This document shows positions 1 through 9,023 of a stretch of 38,128 nt of DNA, piece by piece. The stretch is taken from positions 1 through 38,128 of the forward strand of contig JACOTZ010000020.1 of the NCBI GenBank assembly GCA_016178155.1, written 5' to 3'. The notes below the pieces were generated by a model. It had not been told where the DNA came from. It did no database searches and saw nothing but the letters and a program-made list of their open reading frames with translations. This stretch comes from Acidobacteriota bacterium (GTDB taxonomy: Bacteria > Acidobacteriota > Terriglobia > Bryobacterales > Bryobacteraceae). The translations under genes were made by a program, and so were the position numbers. Each line of letters opens with the position of its first letter. Positions within the stretch are counted from its first letter, which is position 1.

Positions 1-1684
1 TCCCAACGGGTCGCGGCGCTCGCCCGCAGTAGTCCGACCCGGCTTGCGGCCGCGTTGGGCGCTGCTTCTCTCGTTGCGGCAGCTCTTGCCTGGGTCGGCT
101 GGCGGGTAGACAGGCCCCCGGCTAGGCCGCGGCTGATCCAGCTCACTTACGACTACGGCTGGACTTCGGACCCCGCGGTTTCGCGAGATGGCCGCTGGAT
201 CGCGTATTCCTCGGATCGCGCCGGAGCGGACCGCGATATCTGGATCCAGGCGACCGAAGGCGATTCCACTCCGAAGCGTCTCACCACTCATCCGGCATTC
301 GATATCACCCCTGATTTTTCCCCTGACGGCAAGTGGATCGTGTTTCGCTCGTTCCGTGACGGAGGCGGCATCTACCTGATACCCGTAACCGGCGGTGAGC
401 AGCGGCGGATTGTGGCGGGCGGTTTCTTTCCCCGATTCTCACCGGACGGCGCATGGATTGTCTACACGTCGCTCGAAAGCGGCGGCATGGCGTCAGTCCG
501 CGTTGTCCCGCCTCTTGGGGGCGGATCTGGCCGGGTAGTCGCGGGCAATCTTCACTCCGCAAGCTGCCCCATCTGGTCGCCCGATGGCCGTTATGTGCTC
601 TTCCGGATCGAGGCACGCGCGAAGGCAGATGCGGACTGGATGATAGCGCCGTTCACAACGACTCCAGCCTCTCCCACGAAGGTAGGGCTTGGGGATTTGC
701 TGCGCAAGGAAAAAGTGCCACAGCCCGCATGGATCGGCTGCCCGGACGATTGGATCGGAGAGAGAATCCTTTTCTCAATTTATCCAATCCGCAGCCTGTG
801 GAGCGTTGCGCTCTCCTTGCCCGAACTCTCCGTTCGAGGACCTGTGGCTGAAGTATTGGGCGCTCCCGGATTTCAGCAGGGCCGTGTATCGAGAACGGGG
901 AAGCTCGTCCTTTCGAATGAGAATCAGGCCAACCACCTTTGGGTTTTGCCTGTCGAAAACGGCCGAGCCTCGGGAGATCCCATACAGGTGACACGCGATT
1001 CCTCACTGAAGGAAGGCTTCCACGGGACGCGCGGCAGTCTCAGCGCCGACGGAACGAAACTCGCCTTTAGGTCCGAGCGCAACGGCCGGTCCGACATCTG
1101 GCTGAAGGACCTGACCTCAGGCGAGGAGCGTGCGCTGACTTCGGATGCAGCCTGGGAAGAGGACCCCATTCTGAACCGCGATGGCACGGGAGTTGCCTAC
1201 GTGGGTGAGCGAAAGTCGATCTTTATTCGCCCCGTCGAAGGTGGTCCGGCCAGGCTGGTGTGTAAACGGTGCGGTCACTTGAAGGATTGGCCGGCTCGCC
1301 GGGCTGAATTGTTGCTCTCGTCGGGCAACTCTGCCGGGCCGCAGCGGTTCGTCTGCTTTTGTGGCCCGCCTGGGCGAACAACTGGAGCCTCGAGATTCCT
1401 GGGTTCACATAACCGATGAGCCGTATAGTCTGGCGCTTGACTGGTCGCCGGACGGAGCACGCCTTTATTACTTCTCAACCAGGGATGGATTTCGCTGTAT
1501 CTGGTCCCAGCCGATGCGCCGGGGGAGGCCCGCTGGTCCGGCGGAACCTGTCTATCACTTCCATCGAAACCAGCGCTACCCGTGGCAAGGCAGTTGGATC
1601 TCAGCCGGCAGGGATCGCCTGGTGATCAATCTTGCAGAGAACCTCGCCAATATTTGGTCCACTCAACCCTTCCGTTTACCGTAA
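1..1684 (+). CDS. PD40/TolB-like propeller membrane protein, 5'-partial and frameshifted
   Basis: The reading frame is open from base 1, so the true start lies outside the window. A hydrophobic segment at about bases 49-108 (LGAASLVAAALAWVGW) is a single membrane span. It is followed by repeats of the PD40/WD40-like type, for example DPAVSRDGRWIAYSSDR, TPDFSPDGKWIVFRS, FPRFSPDGAWIVYTS and ALDWSPDGARLYYFSTRDG. In Acidobacteriota this arrangement usually follows an N-terminal Ser/Thr kinase or a winged-helix DNA-binding domain; which one applies cannot be seen here. The frame that starts at base 1 ends at 1419 after an unrelated tail. The last propeller repeat continues in the +2 frame to a TAA at 1682-1684. 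The switch falls at the T4 run 1357-1360: removing one T restores a continuous protein (CFVARLGEQLEPRDSWVHITD). This is either a sequencing or assembly error or a genuine disabling mutation. Confidence 0.8.
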
Positions 1685-1998
1685 ACTTCGGTTCCAAGTA
1701 ACCTGTCTTTACTTGCTGAGCCGCTGGTTCCCACGCTACAATCGATCCGCATTCCTGACCATAGTTTGTCGCGAGCTGCAGTGGTCGCACCGCAGGTGCA
1801 TCTTCGCGAAGGTCCCTGCACCGGGGCGTTAGTCAAAAAACACGCCTGGGGCGCAGCCGTCGCAGATGCGGCCTTCGCACGCTCTTGAGAAGGGCGCATT
1901 ACACGAGATTTACCCGCTTTCGGGAACCGGCCCATGTCTGCGGAGGCGGTTTGGGCGCTCTCTGGGATCAGGCTGTGCCCTTGTTTCAGGAGGAATCA
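1685..1998. other. gene-free spacer upstream of the LamG gene
   Basis: No convincing gene, RNA or repeat is visible in this stretch. The reading frame of the downstream gene extends back to about 1885 without a stop, but that part lacks a ribosome binding site and signal-peptide character. The stretch presumably holds the promoter of the LamG gene. Only its Shine-Dalgarno sequence at the right edge is clear. Confidence 0.5.
1988..1993 (+). promoter_or_regulatory. Shine-Dalgarno AGGAGG deciding the LamG start
   Basis: AGGAGG lies 5 bases before the ATG at 1999. This selects 1999 over the in-frame upstream codons near 1885, because a normal signal peptide begins exactly there. Confidence 0.8.
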
Positions 1999-4443
1999 AT
2001 GAGGAACCATCTCGCAGCCGGTGCCGGCGTGCTTATTCTGGCAGTTGTCTACGGAACCCCCGCCGCACGTGCTCAAACGTGCTCCCTGGCGCCGGCGGGC
2101 ATGGCGGCCTGGTGGGCGGCCGAGGGAAATGCCTCGGACCTGCTCAACGCCAACCACGGTACGCTGCAAGGCGGGGCCGGGTTCGCTGCCGGGCAAGTAG
2201 GGCAGGGTTTCAGCTTTGACGGAGTGGATGACACGGTCAGCGTGCCCAACTCCGCAACCTTGAACCCCACCGGTGGCATCACGATAACGGCCTGGATTCG
2301 CCCTCTTGGGACGGTCACCAGTTTGCCCTCTCCCAACTCGGTGCGGACCATCGTCTCGAAACCGGCGGGACTCTCCTGGAGTTCACCGTACGCCTCATAT
2401 GATCTCAGGATCCGAGGGGCCGAGGAATCCCAGCAGCTCGAGTTCTGGACGAACGACTTCAGCCGCGAGCTGAACTCGACGGTTTCGATTCCCGTGGGCG
2501 TCTGGACCTTCGTTGCAGCCACCTATGACGGCGCGAGCGAGAAGATCTACCTGAATGGAGCGCTGAACGCCAGCCGGGCGGTCAGCGGCGCCATCGTCCC
2601 ATCGGCGGAAAATCTGGTAATCGGCAGCCGGAGCCTTACCGCTCCTGGTGAGTTTTTCACGGGAAACATAGACGAAGTAGACATTTACAGCCGGGCGTTG
2701 ACCGCAGCGGAGATCGCGGCAATCTATTCGGCGGGCACCGCCGGCAAGTGCACGAACATACCGATCATAAACGTCGCGAGTCTTCCGGACGGGCAGGCAG
2801 GCAACTCGTACTCGCAATCGCTGAAGCCGGTTTTGGGAGTCCCGCCTTACGGTTTTGCGATCACCTTCGGCACGCTGCCGGCCGGGCTGTCGCTCAATAC
2901 CGGTTCGGGAGTGATCAGCGGAACCCCGGCGGCTGCCGGCAGCTCCACTTTTACCACGCGCGTCACCGACTCTGCCGGCCGCTTCAGCGAGCGGACTCTT
3001 GCCTTGACTGTAACGACGCCGCCGAACTGCGTCCCGCCACCGCCCGGCATGGTGGCCTGGTGGACGGCCGACGGGAACGCCAACGACAGCGCCGGTAACA
3101 ATCACGGAACCTTGGAGGGAGGGTCCTCTTACGCCGCGGGCATGGTGGGACAGGCCTTCGACCTTGACGGCGCCACAGGGTTTGTTCGTGTGCCCCACCA
3201 TCCAAGCATCCAGCCATCGGCGGCGATCACCATTGACGCCTGGATCAAGCCCCGCGCGCCGCTCAACGGAGTCGCGCCCGTGGTCAAGAAAGTAGGTCCG
3301 GGGGACGACAACGGCTACGCCTTGGAGTTCTGGAACATCCCCAACATCTGCCTCTGGATTCACGTGCTGGGGCGAGGCTGGGAGGGTTGTTATACCGGAC
3401 CTGCGCCTCTCGACGCCTGGACACACGTCGCCGGCGTGTTTGCGGGTGGATGCAACACGGTGTACGTAAATGGCAACCCGATTCGCACGTATTGCCCCGG
3501 CGGCACGATCACCCCGGGAGAAGGCGAGCTGCACATCGGTCATGATCCGGCGCACCCGGACCGCTACTATAACGGGCTGATTGATGAGGTGGAGATCTTT
3601 GATCGCGGGTTGTCGACCACGGAAATCCGCTCGATCTACGCCGCGGGACCTGGAGGCAAATGCCGCCCTGTCACTGATACCACCGGACCGCGAACGCTCA
3701 ATCTGACCGCAAATCCCGACCCGGCCCCGGTGGGCGTTGCGGTCGTTCTCGGCGGAATCGTCGACGACACAACAACCGGCAAGTCCAACATCAAGCTCGC
3801 TGAGCTGAGCCCCGATGGTGGCCTCACATGGTCCGATCAGACTGGACCGTTCGCGTCAGCTTCCGCTCCAGTCTCATTTAACCTCCCTGCGTTCACGACG
3901 GCGGGCGTGCGAAACCTTTGCATCCGCGGCACGGATGCGGTGAACAACGTGGGCGCGCCCGAGTGCATGTATCTTCCGGTTTACGATCCGTCCGCCGGCT
4001 TTGTCACCGGGGGCGGCTGGATCCAGTCGCCCGTTGGAGCCTACGCTTCCAATCCGGAGCTGTCCGGTAAGGCAACCTTCGGCTTCGTTTCCAAGTACTT
4101 GCCCGGTGCACAAATCCCGAGCGGGAACACCGAATTCCAGTTCCGAACGGCCGACTTCCGGTTTCATAGCCTCAGTTATGAATGGCTGGTGGTCGCCGGC
4201 GCGCGGGCACAATTCAAAGGTTCTGGCGATATCAACGGCGCCGGAGACTACGGCTTTCTGATCACCGCAATTGACGGTCAGTCTCCAGGTGGCGGCGGCG
4301 TGGATAAGTTCCGGATCAAGATCTGGAACAAGACGGGCGAGGGCGGCGAGGGAGCCGTGATCTATGACAACAAGATGGGCGCGGCGAACGATGCCGACCC
4401 CGATCTTGCGATCGGCGGCGGAAGCATTGTGATTCACCAATAA
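1999..4443 (+). CDS. secreted two-LamG-domain protein with Ig-like and C-terminal GGGWI domain
   Basis: An 814-residue exported protein. The signal peptide is MRNHLAAGAGVLILAVVYG followed by an ARAQ cleavage region. LamG/concanavalin-like domain 1 covers about residues 28-251 (GMAAWWAAEGNASD opening, DEVDIYSRAL closing). A putative Ig-like He_PIG-type repeat follows at about 255-343 (GTLPAGLSLNTGSGVISGTP). LamG domain 2 covers 344-555 and repeats the same opening and closing motifs (GMVAWWTADGNANDS, DEVEIFDRGL). Then comes an Ig-like segment at about 559-660. The C-terminal module from residue 668 begins FVTGGGWIQSP and contains KATFGFVSKY and YEWLVVAGARAQFKGSG. That module is common at the end of secreted proteins in Acidobacteriota and Chloroflexi (called post-COAP-1 in some domain databases, from memory). 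A carbohydrate- or surface-binding role is likely from the LamG folds, but no catalytic motif is visible. It stands alone between two intergenic gaps. Confidence 0.85.
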   Translation: MRNHLAAGAGVLILAVVYGTPAARAQTCSLAPAGMAAWWAAEGNASDLLNANHGTLQGGAGFAAGQVGQGFSFDGVDDTVSVPNSATLNPTGGITITAWIRPLGTVTSLPSPNSVRTIVSKPAGLSWSSPYASYDLRIRGAEESQQLEFWTNDFSRELNSTVSIPVGVWTFVAATYDGASEKIYLNGALNASRAVSGAIVPSAENLVIGSRSLTAPGEFFTGNIDEVDIYSRALTAAEIAAIYSAGTAGKCTNIPIINVASLPDGQAGNSYSQSLKPVLGVPPYGFAITFGTLPAGLSLNTGSGVISGTPAAAGSSTFTTRVTDSAGRFSERTLALTVTTPPNCVPPPPGMVAWWTADGNANDSAGNNHGTLEGGSSYAAGMVGQAFDLDGATGFVRVPHHPSIQPSAAITIDAWIKPRAPLNGVAPVVKKVGPGDDNGYALEFWNIPNICLWIHVLGRGWEGCYTGPAPLDAWTHVAGVFAGGCNTVYVNGNPIRTYCPGGTITPGEGELHIGHDPAHPDRYYNGLIDEVEIFDRGLSTTEIRSIYAAGPGGKCRPVTDTTGPRTLNLTANPDPAPVGVAVVLGGIVDDTTTGKSNIKLAELSPDGGLTWSDQTGPFASASAPVSFNLPAFTTAGVRNLCIRGTDAVNNVGAPECMYLPVYDPSAGFVTGGGWIQSPVGAYASNPELSGKATFGFVSKYLPGAQIPSGNTEFQFRTADFRFHSLSYEWLVVAGARAQFKGSGDINGAGDYGFLITAIDGQSPGGGGVDKFRIKIWNKTGEGGEGAVIYDNKMGAANDADPDLAIGGGSIVIHQ

Positions 4444-4457
4444 ACCTTCAATCCAGT

Positions 4458-4491
4458 GGTGCCGGTTGCCTGAGCAAGTGACAACGGCGCC
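4458..4491 (+). terminator. imperfect hairpin after the LamG gene
   Basis: GGTGCCGGTTG at 4458-4468 can pair with CAACGGCGCC at 4482-4491, with one bulge and one G-T pair and a 13-base loop. It lies 15 bases after the stop codon. There is no following T tract, so intrinsic termination is only a guess. Confidence 0.3.
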
Positions 4492-4512
4492 TCCGAGCGG
4501 CGGCCGACTCGT

Positions 4513-4554
4513 GTTCATGCGCGTCCAATATTCTGACAAGCGTCGCTCCTCCGA
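4513..4554 (+). repeat. 42-bp intergenic repeat, copy 1
   Basis: This segment matches 7128-7169 at 39 of 42 positions. The core is TCCAATATTCTGACAAG. It lies 118 bases upstream of the diheme cytochrome gene. It has no coding potential on either strand. The function is unknown. Confidence 0.75.
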
Positions 4555-4656
4555 GCGGCCGCGCGTACAGCGCGTGGTCTCATCGCAGTCTCCGCGAGGT
4601 GCCGCGTAAGGGCCGCGGATAACCGTGCTCCGGCCGGAAACCACGCTTCGTGCGGA

Positions 4657-4662
4657 TATAAT
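4657..4662 (+). promoter_or_regulatory. TATAAT -10 element just before the cytochrome start
   Basis: A perfect TATAAT lies 9 bases before the GTG at 4672, and no Shine-Dalgarno sequence lies in between. No good -35 box is present at 16-18 bp spacing (CCGGAA at 17 bp). If used, the transcript would begin within a few bases of the start codon, giving a nearly leaderless message. Confidence 0.4.
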
Positions 4663-4671
4663 TTCTCCTCA

Positions 4672-5445
4672 GTGGGCAAGCATCTCCTGGTCGTGATCGT
4701 ATTCACTCTGTCCGCCGGAGCGCAGCAGCAGGACGAGAATCCGTACCGGTCTCCGCAGGATGCCGTCGAGGGCCGCCGCCTCTACCGCTTTTATTGCGTG
4801 AACTGCCACGGCATGGATGGCGCTTCCGGACGTGGCACGCGGCTGGCCAGCCCGCTGCGGCGCCACGGCTCCTCCGACCGCGAGATGTTCCGCACCATCG
4901 CCAACGGCATACCGGGCACGGAGATGCCGGGACTCTGGATGGACGAGGACACCGTCTGGAAGATCCTGGCGTTTGTCCGCACCCTCGAAAAGCCGAGCGC
5001 AGTCGCGTGTGAGGACATGCCGGGGGACGCCGGACGCGGCCGCGAGCTCTATGCCCGCCACGCATGCGCGCGCTGTCATACGCTCGGGATGTCAGGAGGG
5101 CGGCTGGGTCCGGACCTGACCGGCATCGGCGCGGCGCGCTCCCGCGACCAGCTTCGCGAGTCGATTCTCGATCCGGACCGGGAGATCGCGAAACGCTATC
5201 GTACGGTGGCTGCCAATACGCCCGGGGGCCGCGTCGAGGGCATCCTGCTCAGGGAAGACGACTACACGGTTCACCTGATGGACGCGCGCGAAGAAATCCG
5301 CTCCTTCTCCAGGAAAGATCTCCAGCGAGTCGAGCGGCCCCCGCGCTCGCTGATGCCGAGCTACCGCGGAGCGCTCGCGCCCGCCGATCTCGACGACCTG
5401 CTCAGTTTTCTATGCGCCCAGCGGAGCGCGGGAGGCCGCCCTTGA
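4672..5445 (+). CDS. periplasmic diheme cytochrome c
   Basis: A 257-residue protein with a short signal peptide (KHLLVVIVFTLSAGAQ). Two class-I cytochrome c domains follow, each with a CxxCH heme site: CVNCH at residues 42-46 and CARCH at 132-136. GTEMPG at about residue 80-85 offers an axial Met for heme 1. The second half contains RDQLRESILDPDREIAKRY, a pattern seen in heme-binding domains of Planctomycetes and Acidobacteriota. The GTG start is chosen because the signal peptide begins there; no ribosome binding site is visible. The stop codon overlaps the start of the PQQ dehydrogenase (TTGA), so the two proteins are made together. The cytochrome is the probable electron acceptor of that enzyme in the periplasm. 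Confidence 0.88.
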   Translation: MGKHLLVVIVFTLSAGAQQQDENPYRSPQDAVEGRRLYRFYCVNCHGMDGASGRGTRLASPLRRHGSSDREMFRTIANGIPGTEMPGLWMDEDTVWKILAFVRTLEKPSAVACEDMPGDAGRGRELYARHACARCHTLGMSGGRLGPDLTGIGAARSRDQLRESILDPDREIAKRYRTVAANTPGGRVEGILLREDDYTVHLMDAREEIRSFSRKDLQRVERPPRSLMPSYRGALAPADLDDLLSFLCAQRSAGGRP

Positions 5446-7019
5446 AGACGCTCGCATTTCTGGTCCCGGCGCTGGCCCTGGCTCAAGTGTCTTTCGAAGA
5501 CCTGCTGAATGCCGATCGCGCGCCGGGCAACTGGCTGATGTATTCGCAGAATTATCAGGGCCACCGCCACAGCCGCCTCCGCGAGATCACCGCCGCCAAC
5601 GTGTCCCGCCTCGAGCTCAAGTGGGCGTTCCAGGCCCGCATTCTCGAGAAGTTCGAAACCACGCCGCTCGTCGCCGGCAGCATCATGTACATCACCGTTC
5701 CGCCCAACGATGCGTTTGCTTTGGATGCGGCGAGCGGAGCGCGCCTGTGGGAGTACCGCCGGGCTCTGCCGCCGAAGATCAATGTCTGTTGCGGACAGGT
5801 GAATCGCGGGTTTGCCCTGCTCGGCGACCGCCTTTTTATGGCGACGCTCGACGCCCACGTGATCGCGCTCGATCGCAAGACGGGCCGCCTGCTGTGGGAC
5901 ACCGAGATGGCGGACTACCGCCAGGGCTACTCAGCCACGCACGCGCCGCTGGTGGTTAAGGACAAGGTGCTGGTGGGTGTCGCCGGGGGCGAGTACGGCA
6001 TCCGCGGGTTCATTGACGCCTACAGCGTCGAAGATGGGCGGCGTCTCTGGCGCTTTCACACCGTTCCCGGCCCCGGAGAGTTCGGCCACGGGAGCTGGAC
6101 CGGCGAATCCTGGAAAACCGGCGGCGCGCCCATCTGGATCACCGGCAGCTATGACCCGGCACTGAATATGAGTTACTGGGGTACGGGCAACCCGGGCCCT
6201 GATTGGAACGGCGACGTGCGCCAGGGTGACAACCTGTTCTCCGATTCCGTGGTGGCGCTCGATCCCGACACCGGCCGCCGCCGCTGGCACTTCCAGTTCA
6301 CTCCGCATGACGTGCACGACTGGGACGCCACCCAGATCATGGTCCTCGCCGATCTCCCTTTTCGCGGCCGGCCCCGCAGGCTTCTGCTGACCGCCAATCG
6401 CAACGGCTTCTATTACGTGCTCGACCGCCAGACCGGCGAATTCCTGCACGCCAGCGCGTTCGCCCGTCAGACCTGGGCCAAGGAGATCGATGACCGGGGG
6501 CGGCCCGCCCGGCTGCCCGGCGCCGACCCGAAGCCCGACGGCAACCGCGTCTACCCGATGGTCGCGGGCGCAACGAACTGGATGTCTCCGTCCTACAACC
6601 CGGAGACCGGGACCTTTTTCGTCGCCGTGCGCGAGGGCAGCAGCCTGTATTACATCGGGGAGGCGCAGCACAATCCCGGCACGCGCTTCCAAGGAAGCCA
6701 TTTCCGCGACGTGGACATGGACGAAAACTCCTACGGCGCCGTGCGCGCGCTGGAGGCCGCCACCGGCCGCCTGCTCTGGGAGCACCGCATGCTCACGCCG
6801 CCCTGGGCCGGACTGCTGTCGACCGCGGGCGGACTGGTGTTCGCCGGCACCGAAGAGGGATACTTCAAGGCGCTCGACGCAGCGCGAGGCGCCGACCTGT
6901 GGCACCGCAACCTCGGCGGCCGCATCATCGCCAGCCCGATCTCGTTCGAGAGCCAGGGGCGCCAGCGCGTGGCAATCGCCGCCGGCAGCGGGCTGTTCGT
7001 TTTCGGACTGCCTGATTGA
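5442..7019 (+). CDS. PQQ-dependent (quinoprotein) alcohol dehydrogenase
   Basis: A 525-residue periplasmic quinoprotein, an eight-bladed propeller of the methanol/ethanol dehydrogenase family. The TTG start is chosen because GGGAGG (5430-5435) lies 6 bases upstream and the signal peptide MKTLAFLVPALALAQ begins there. An in-frame ATG at 5412 lacks both. Visible landmarks are the vicinal cysteine pair C116-C117 (NVCCGQVNRG), E184 (GGEYGIRG), N250 (GTGNPGPDW) and D274 in ALDPDTG. In the family the equivalents bind the metal or act as catalytic base. D276, two residues after D274, is the position discussed for lanthanide-dependent members. Further propeller motifs are TPHDVHDWDATQ and WAGLLSTAGGLVFAGTEEGYFKALD. 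There is no fused cytochrome domain; the upstream diheme cytochrome fills that role. The substrate is probably a primary alcohol but cannot be deduced. Confidence 0.9.
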   Translation: MKTLAFLVPALALAQVSFEDLLNADRAPGNWLMYSQNYQGHRHSRLREITAANVSRLELKWAFQARILEKFETTPLVAGSIMYITVPPNDAFALDAASGARLWEYRRALPPKINVCCGQVNRGFALLGDRLFMATLDAHVIALDRKTGRLLWDTEMADYRQGYSATHAPLVVKDKVLVGVAGGEYGIRGFIDAYSVEDGRRLWRFHTVPGPGEFGHGSWTGESWKTGGAPIWITGSYDPALNMSYWGTGNPGPDWNGDVRQGDNLFSDSVVALDPDTGRRRWHFQFTPHDVHDWDATQIMVLADLPFRGRPRRLLLTANRNGFYYVLDRQTGEFLHASAFARQTWAKEIDDRGRPARLPGADPKPDGNRVYPMVAGATNWMSPSYNPETGTFFVAVREGSSLYYIGEAQHNPGTRFQGSHFRDVDMDENSYGAVRALEAATGRLLWEHRMLTPPWAGLLSTAGGLVFAGTEEGYFKALDAARGADLWHRNLGGRIIASPISFESQGRQRVAIAAGSGLFVFGLPD

Positions 7020-7127
7020 CGGTGCGTTTAAGTTCCCGCGCTCCGTGCTTTGCGTATGATCTCCCGGGCGGTCGGCTCGCCAGGCTCACGCCGCCATGAA
7101 CGAACTTTAATTCTCGTTTCACGCGGC

Positions 7128-7169
7128 GTTCATGCGCATCCAATATTCTGACAAGTGTGGCTCCTCCGA
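7128..7169 (+). repeat. 42-bp intergenic repeat, copy 2
   Basis: Second copy of the repeat at 4513-4554, with three differences. Here the repeat runs into the first codons of the following small secreted protein if that gene starts at 7155. An 8-bp inverted repeat CATGAACG/CGTTCATG (7095-7102, 7127-7134) overlaps its left edge. Confidence 0.75.
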
Positions 7170-7478
7170 ACCCTTAGTGTGGCTGTGTCTTTGACGACCC
7201 TGGCTCTCGCGACCCAGGATCAGACGCCACCTTCTCCGGCCGCTTCCGTCTACGAGTTCTTCTCCGGCACGGTTGCGGAGCTGCCTGACGGCAGGATCGT
7301 GGTGGCCCGGAGGGTGCTCGGCAAGCCCGCCGAGAATCGCAGCTTCGTCATCACCCCGGATACGAAGGTCGAAGGCAAGCTCCGCGTCCAGGTGCGTGTC
7401 ACGGTGGGGTTCAAGGCCACAGACGAGGGCGACATCGCGATGCGCATCATCGTCCGGCCGGCGAAGAAGAAATCTTAA
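7155..7478 (+). CDS. small secreted protein of unknown function
   Basis: A 107-residue protein with a probable signal peptide (WLLRTLSVAVSLTTLALATQ). The rest is a basic beta-rich domain: FSGTVAELPDGRIVVARR, then SFVITPDTKVEGKLRVQVRVTV, ending in PAKKKS. The pattern resembles small OB-fold-like DUF5666-type periplasmic proteins, but I would not assign it firmly. GTG at 7155 gives the complete signal peptide. GTG at 7179 would give a shorter one. Neither has a clear ribosome binding site. It follows the PQQ dehydrogenase by 135 bp, with a 42-bp repeat between, so co-transcription is uncertain. Confidence 0.6.
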   Translation: MWLLRTLSVAVSLTTLALATQDQTPPSPAASVYEFFSGTVAELPDGRIVVARRVLGKPAENRSFVITPDTKVEGKLRVQVRVTVGFKATDEGDIAMRIIVRPAKKKS

Positions 7479-7578
7479 CCACGCCGGCGCGATGCCGCGC
7501 GAGAACGCACCGCGCATTCTGGACTGGCACGTGTCGCACTTCCCGGCAACCATCCCGGCGAGGCACGGATATCTTCTG

Positions 7579-8997
7579 CTACGTACGGAGCCGTGAAACT
7601 TCCGGTAGCGCCTTGGCGCCCTCGCGCCGGCGCTTTGCCCATCCCTCTTTCACCACCTGCCGGCTGCGGCCGAGCGCCAGGGCATCCGCTGGAACGGCAT
7701 CGGTGATCACGGAACCGGCGGCCACGTAGCTTCCGCCGCCGAGTTCGACAGGCGCCACCAGCGTGGCGTTGCTGCCGACGAACACTTGAGATCCGATGAT
7801 TGTCTTCGACTTCCGCACGCCGTCATAGTTGCACGTAATCGTGCCGGCGCCGATGTTGACGCCCGCGCCGATTTCCGCGTCGCCGAGATACGACAGATGC
7901 CCCGACTTGCTCCTCCGTCCCAGCTTCGTCTGCTTCAGCTCGACGAAGTTTCCGACGTGCGCTTCGCGCTCCATGTGCGCTCCCTCACGCAGGCGTGCAA
8001 ACGGCCCCACGCTGGCGCCGTCCTCGATCACTGCGTCGCTGATCAGCGTATACGGCCAGATCCGGACGCCGTCCGCCAATCGTGAGTCGCGGACAATCGC
8101 TCCCGCGCCGATGCGGCAATCCGTCCCCACCGCGGTGCTCCCCAGGAGCTGCGCAAACGGCTCGACGACCGTATCCACGCCCACCCGCACCGCCGCATCC
8201 ACCATGACAGTAGCGGGCTTCTGGATCGTGACACCGTCGAGCATGAGCTGCTCGACTTTGCGCCGCCGGAAGACCTCATCCACGGCGGCCAGCTCGATCC
8301 GGTTGTTGATCCCGAGCAGCTCGCTCGCCTCGGTGTGCGGCATGGACGCTACTTTGTAGCCCGCGCCATGCAGGATCTCCACGATATCGGTGAGATACAG
8401 CTCCTTCGACACGGGGTTGGGGCGGATCTCCAACAAGTGCTTCCACAACAGGTCCGCCCGGAAGCAATAGATGCCGGAATTGATCTGCCGGATGGCGCGC
8501 TGCTCGGGGGTCGCCACCTTGTGCTCGACAATCGCAACCAGGTCGCCATGATCGTCGGTGATGGCGCGGCCGTAGCCGGTGGGATCCCCGGGCTCGGTGG
8601 TGATGACCGTAGCCGCCGCGCCCGAGGCAATCTGGCGTGCGACCAGCCGGCGCAGCGTCTCTGCCGCCAGCAGCGGCGTGTCGCCGTAGAGCACCACGAG
8701 ATGTCCGGGCAGGTGCGCCAGGGCCTCGCGGCAGCTCATGACCGCATGGCCGGTCCCGAGCTGCTCGGCCTGCACGCAGAAGCCGATCCCCGCGCCCGCG
8801 ACTTTCGCGCGAACCTCGTCCGCCTGGTGGCCCACCACCGCGACAATGCGTTCCGGCAGCGCGAGCTGTAGCGCCGTCTGGACAACGTGCTCGATGAGCG
8901 TCAGGCCTCCCGCCTCGTGCAGCACCTTCGCCTTGCGCGATTTCATGCGCGTGCCCAGGCCCGCGGCCAGGATCACGATTGTCAGGTCGTCTCTCAT
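7579..8997 (-). CDS. glmU: bifunctional GlmU: GlcNAc-1-P uridyltransferase / GlcN-1-P acetyltransferase
   Basis: A 472-residue cytoplasmic enzyme that makes UDP-GlcNAc for peptidoglycan and lipopolysaccharide in two steps. The N-terminal uridyltransferase domain opens with the nucleotide-binding signature LAAGLGTRMKSRKAK (residues 10-24). It contains QLGTGHAV and YGDTPLL. The C-terminal left-handed beta-helix (about 255-455) carries the acetyltransferase site. H367 in GHLSYLGDAEIG matches the catalytic His of E. coli GlmU, and CNYDG and TIIGSQVFVGSNATLVAPV follow. Length is normal for the family. It lies 26 bp downstream of yvcK and is very likely co-transcribed with it. Confidence 0.97.
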   Translation of the reverse strand: MRDDLTIVILAAGLGTRMKSRKAKVLHEAGGLTLIEHVVQTALQLALPERIVAVVGHQADEVRAKVAGAGIGFCVQAEQLGTGHAVMSCREALAHLPGHLVVLYGDTPLLAAETLRRLVARQIASGAAATVITTEPGDPTGYGRAITDDHGDLVAIVEHKVATPEQRAIRQINSGIYCFRADLLWKHLLEIRPNPVSKELYLTDIVEILHGAGYKVASMPHTEASELLGINNRIELAAVDEVFRRRKVEQLMLDGVTIQKPATVMVDAAVRVGVDTVVEPFAQLLGSTAVGTDCRIGAGAIVRDSRLADGVRIWPYTLISDAVIEDGASVGPFARLREGAHMEREAHVGNFVELKQTKLGRRSKSGHLSYLGDAEIGAGVNIGAGTITCNYDGVRKSKTIIGSQVFVGSNATLVAPVELGGGSYVAAGSVITDAVPADALALGRSRQVVKEGWAKRRREGAKALPEVSRLRT

Positions 8998-9023
8998 GCT
9001 TTCGCCGTCCCCGGCGCGCGAAC

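Noticed and set aside
5064-5441. Upstream extension of the PQQ dehydrogenase
   Set aside because: It overlaps the cytochrome gene in another frame. The ribosome binding site and signal peptide place the start at 5442.
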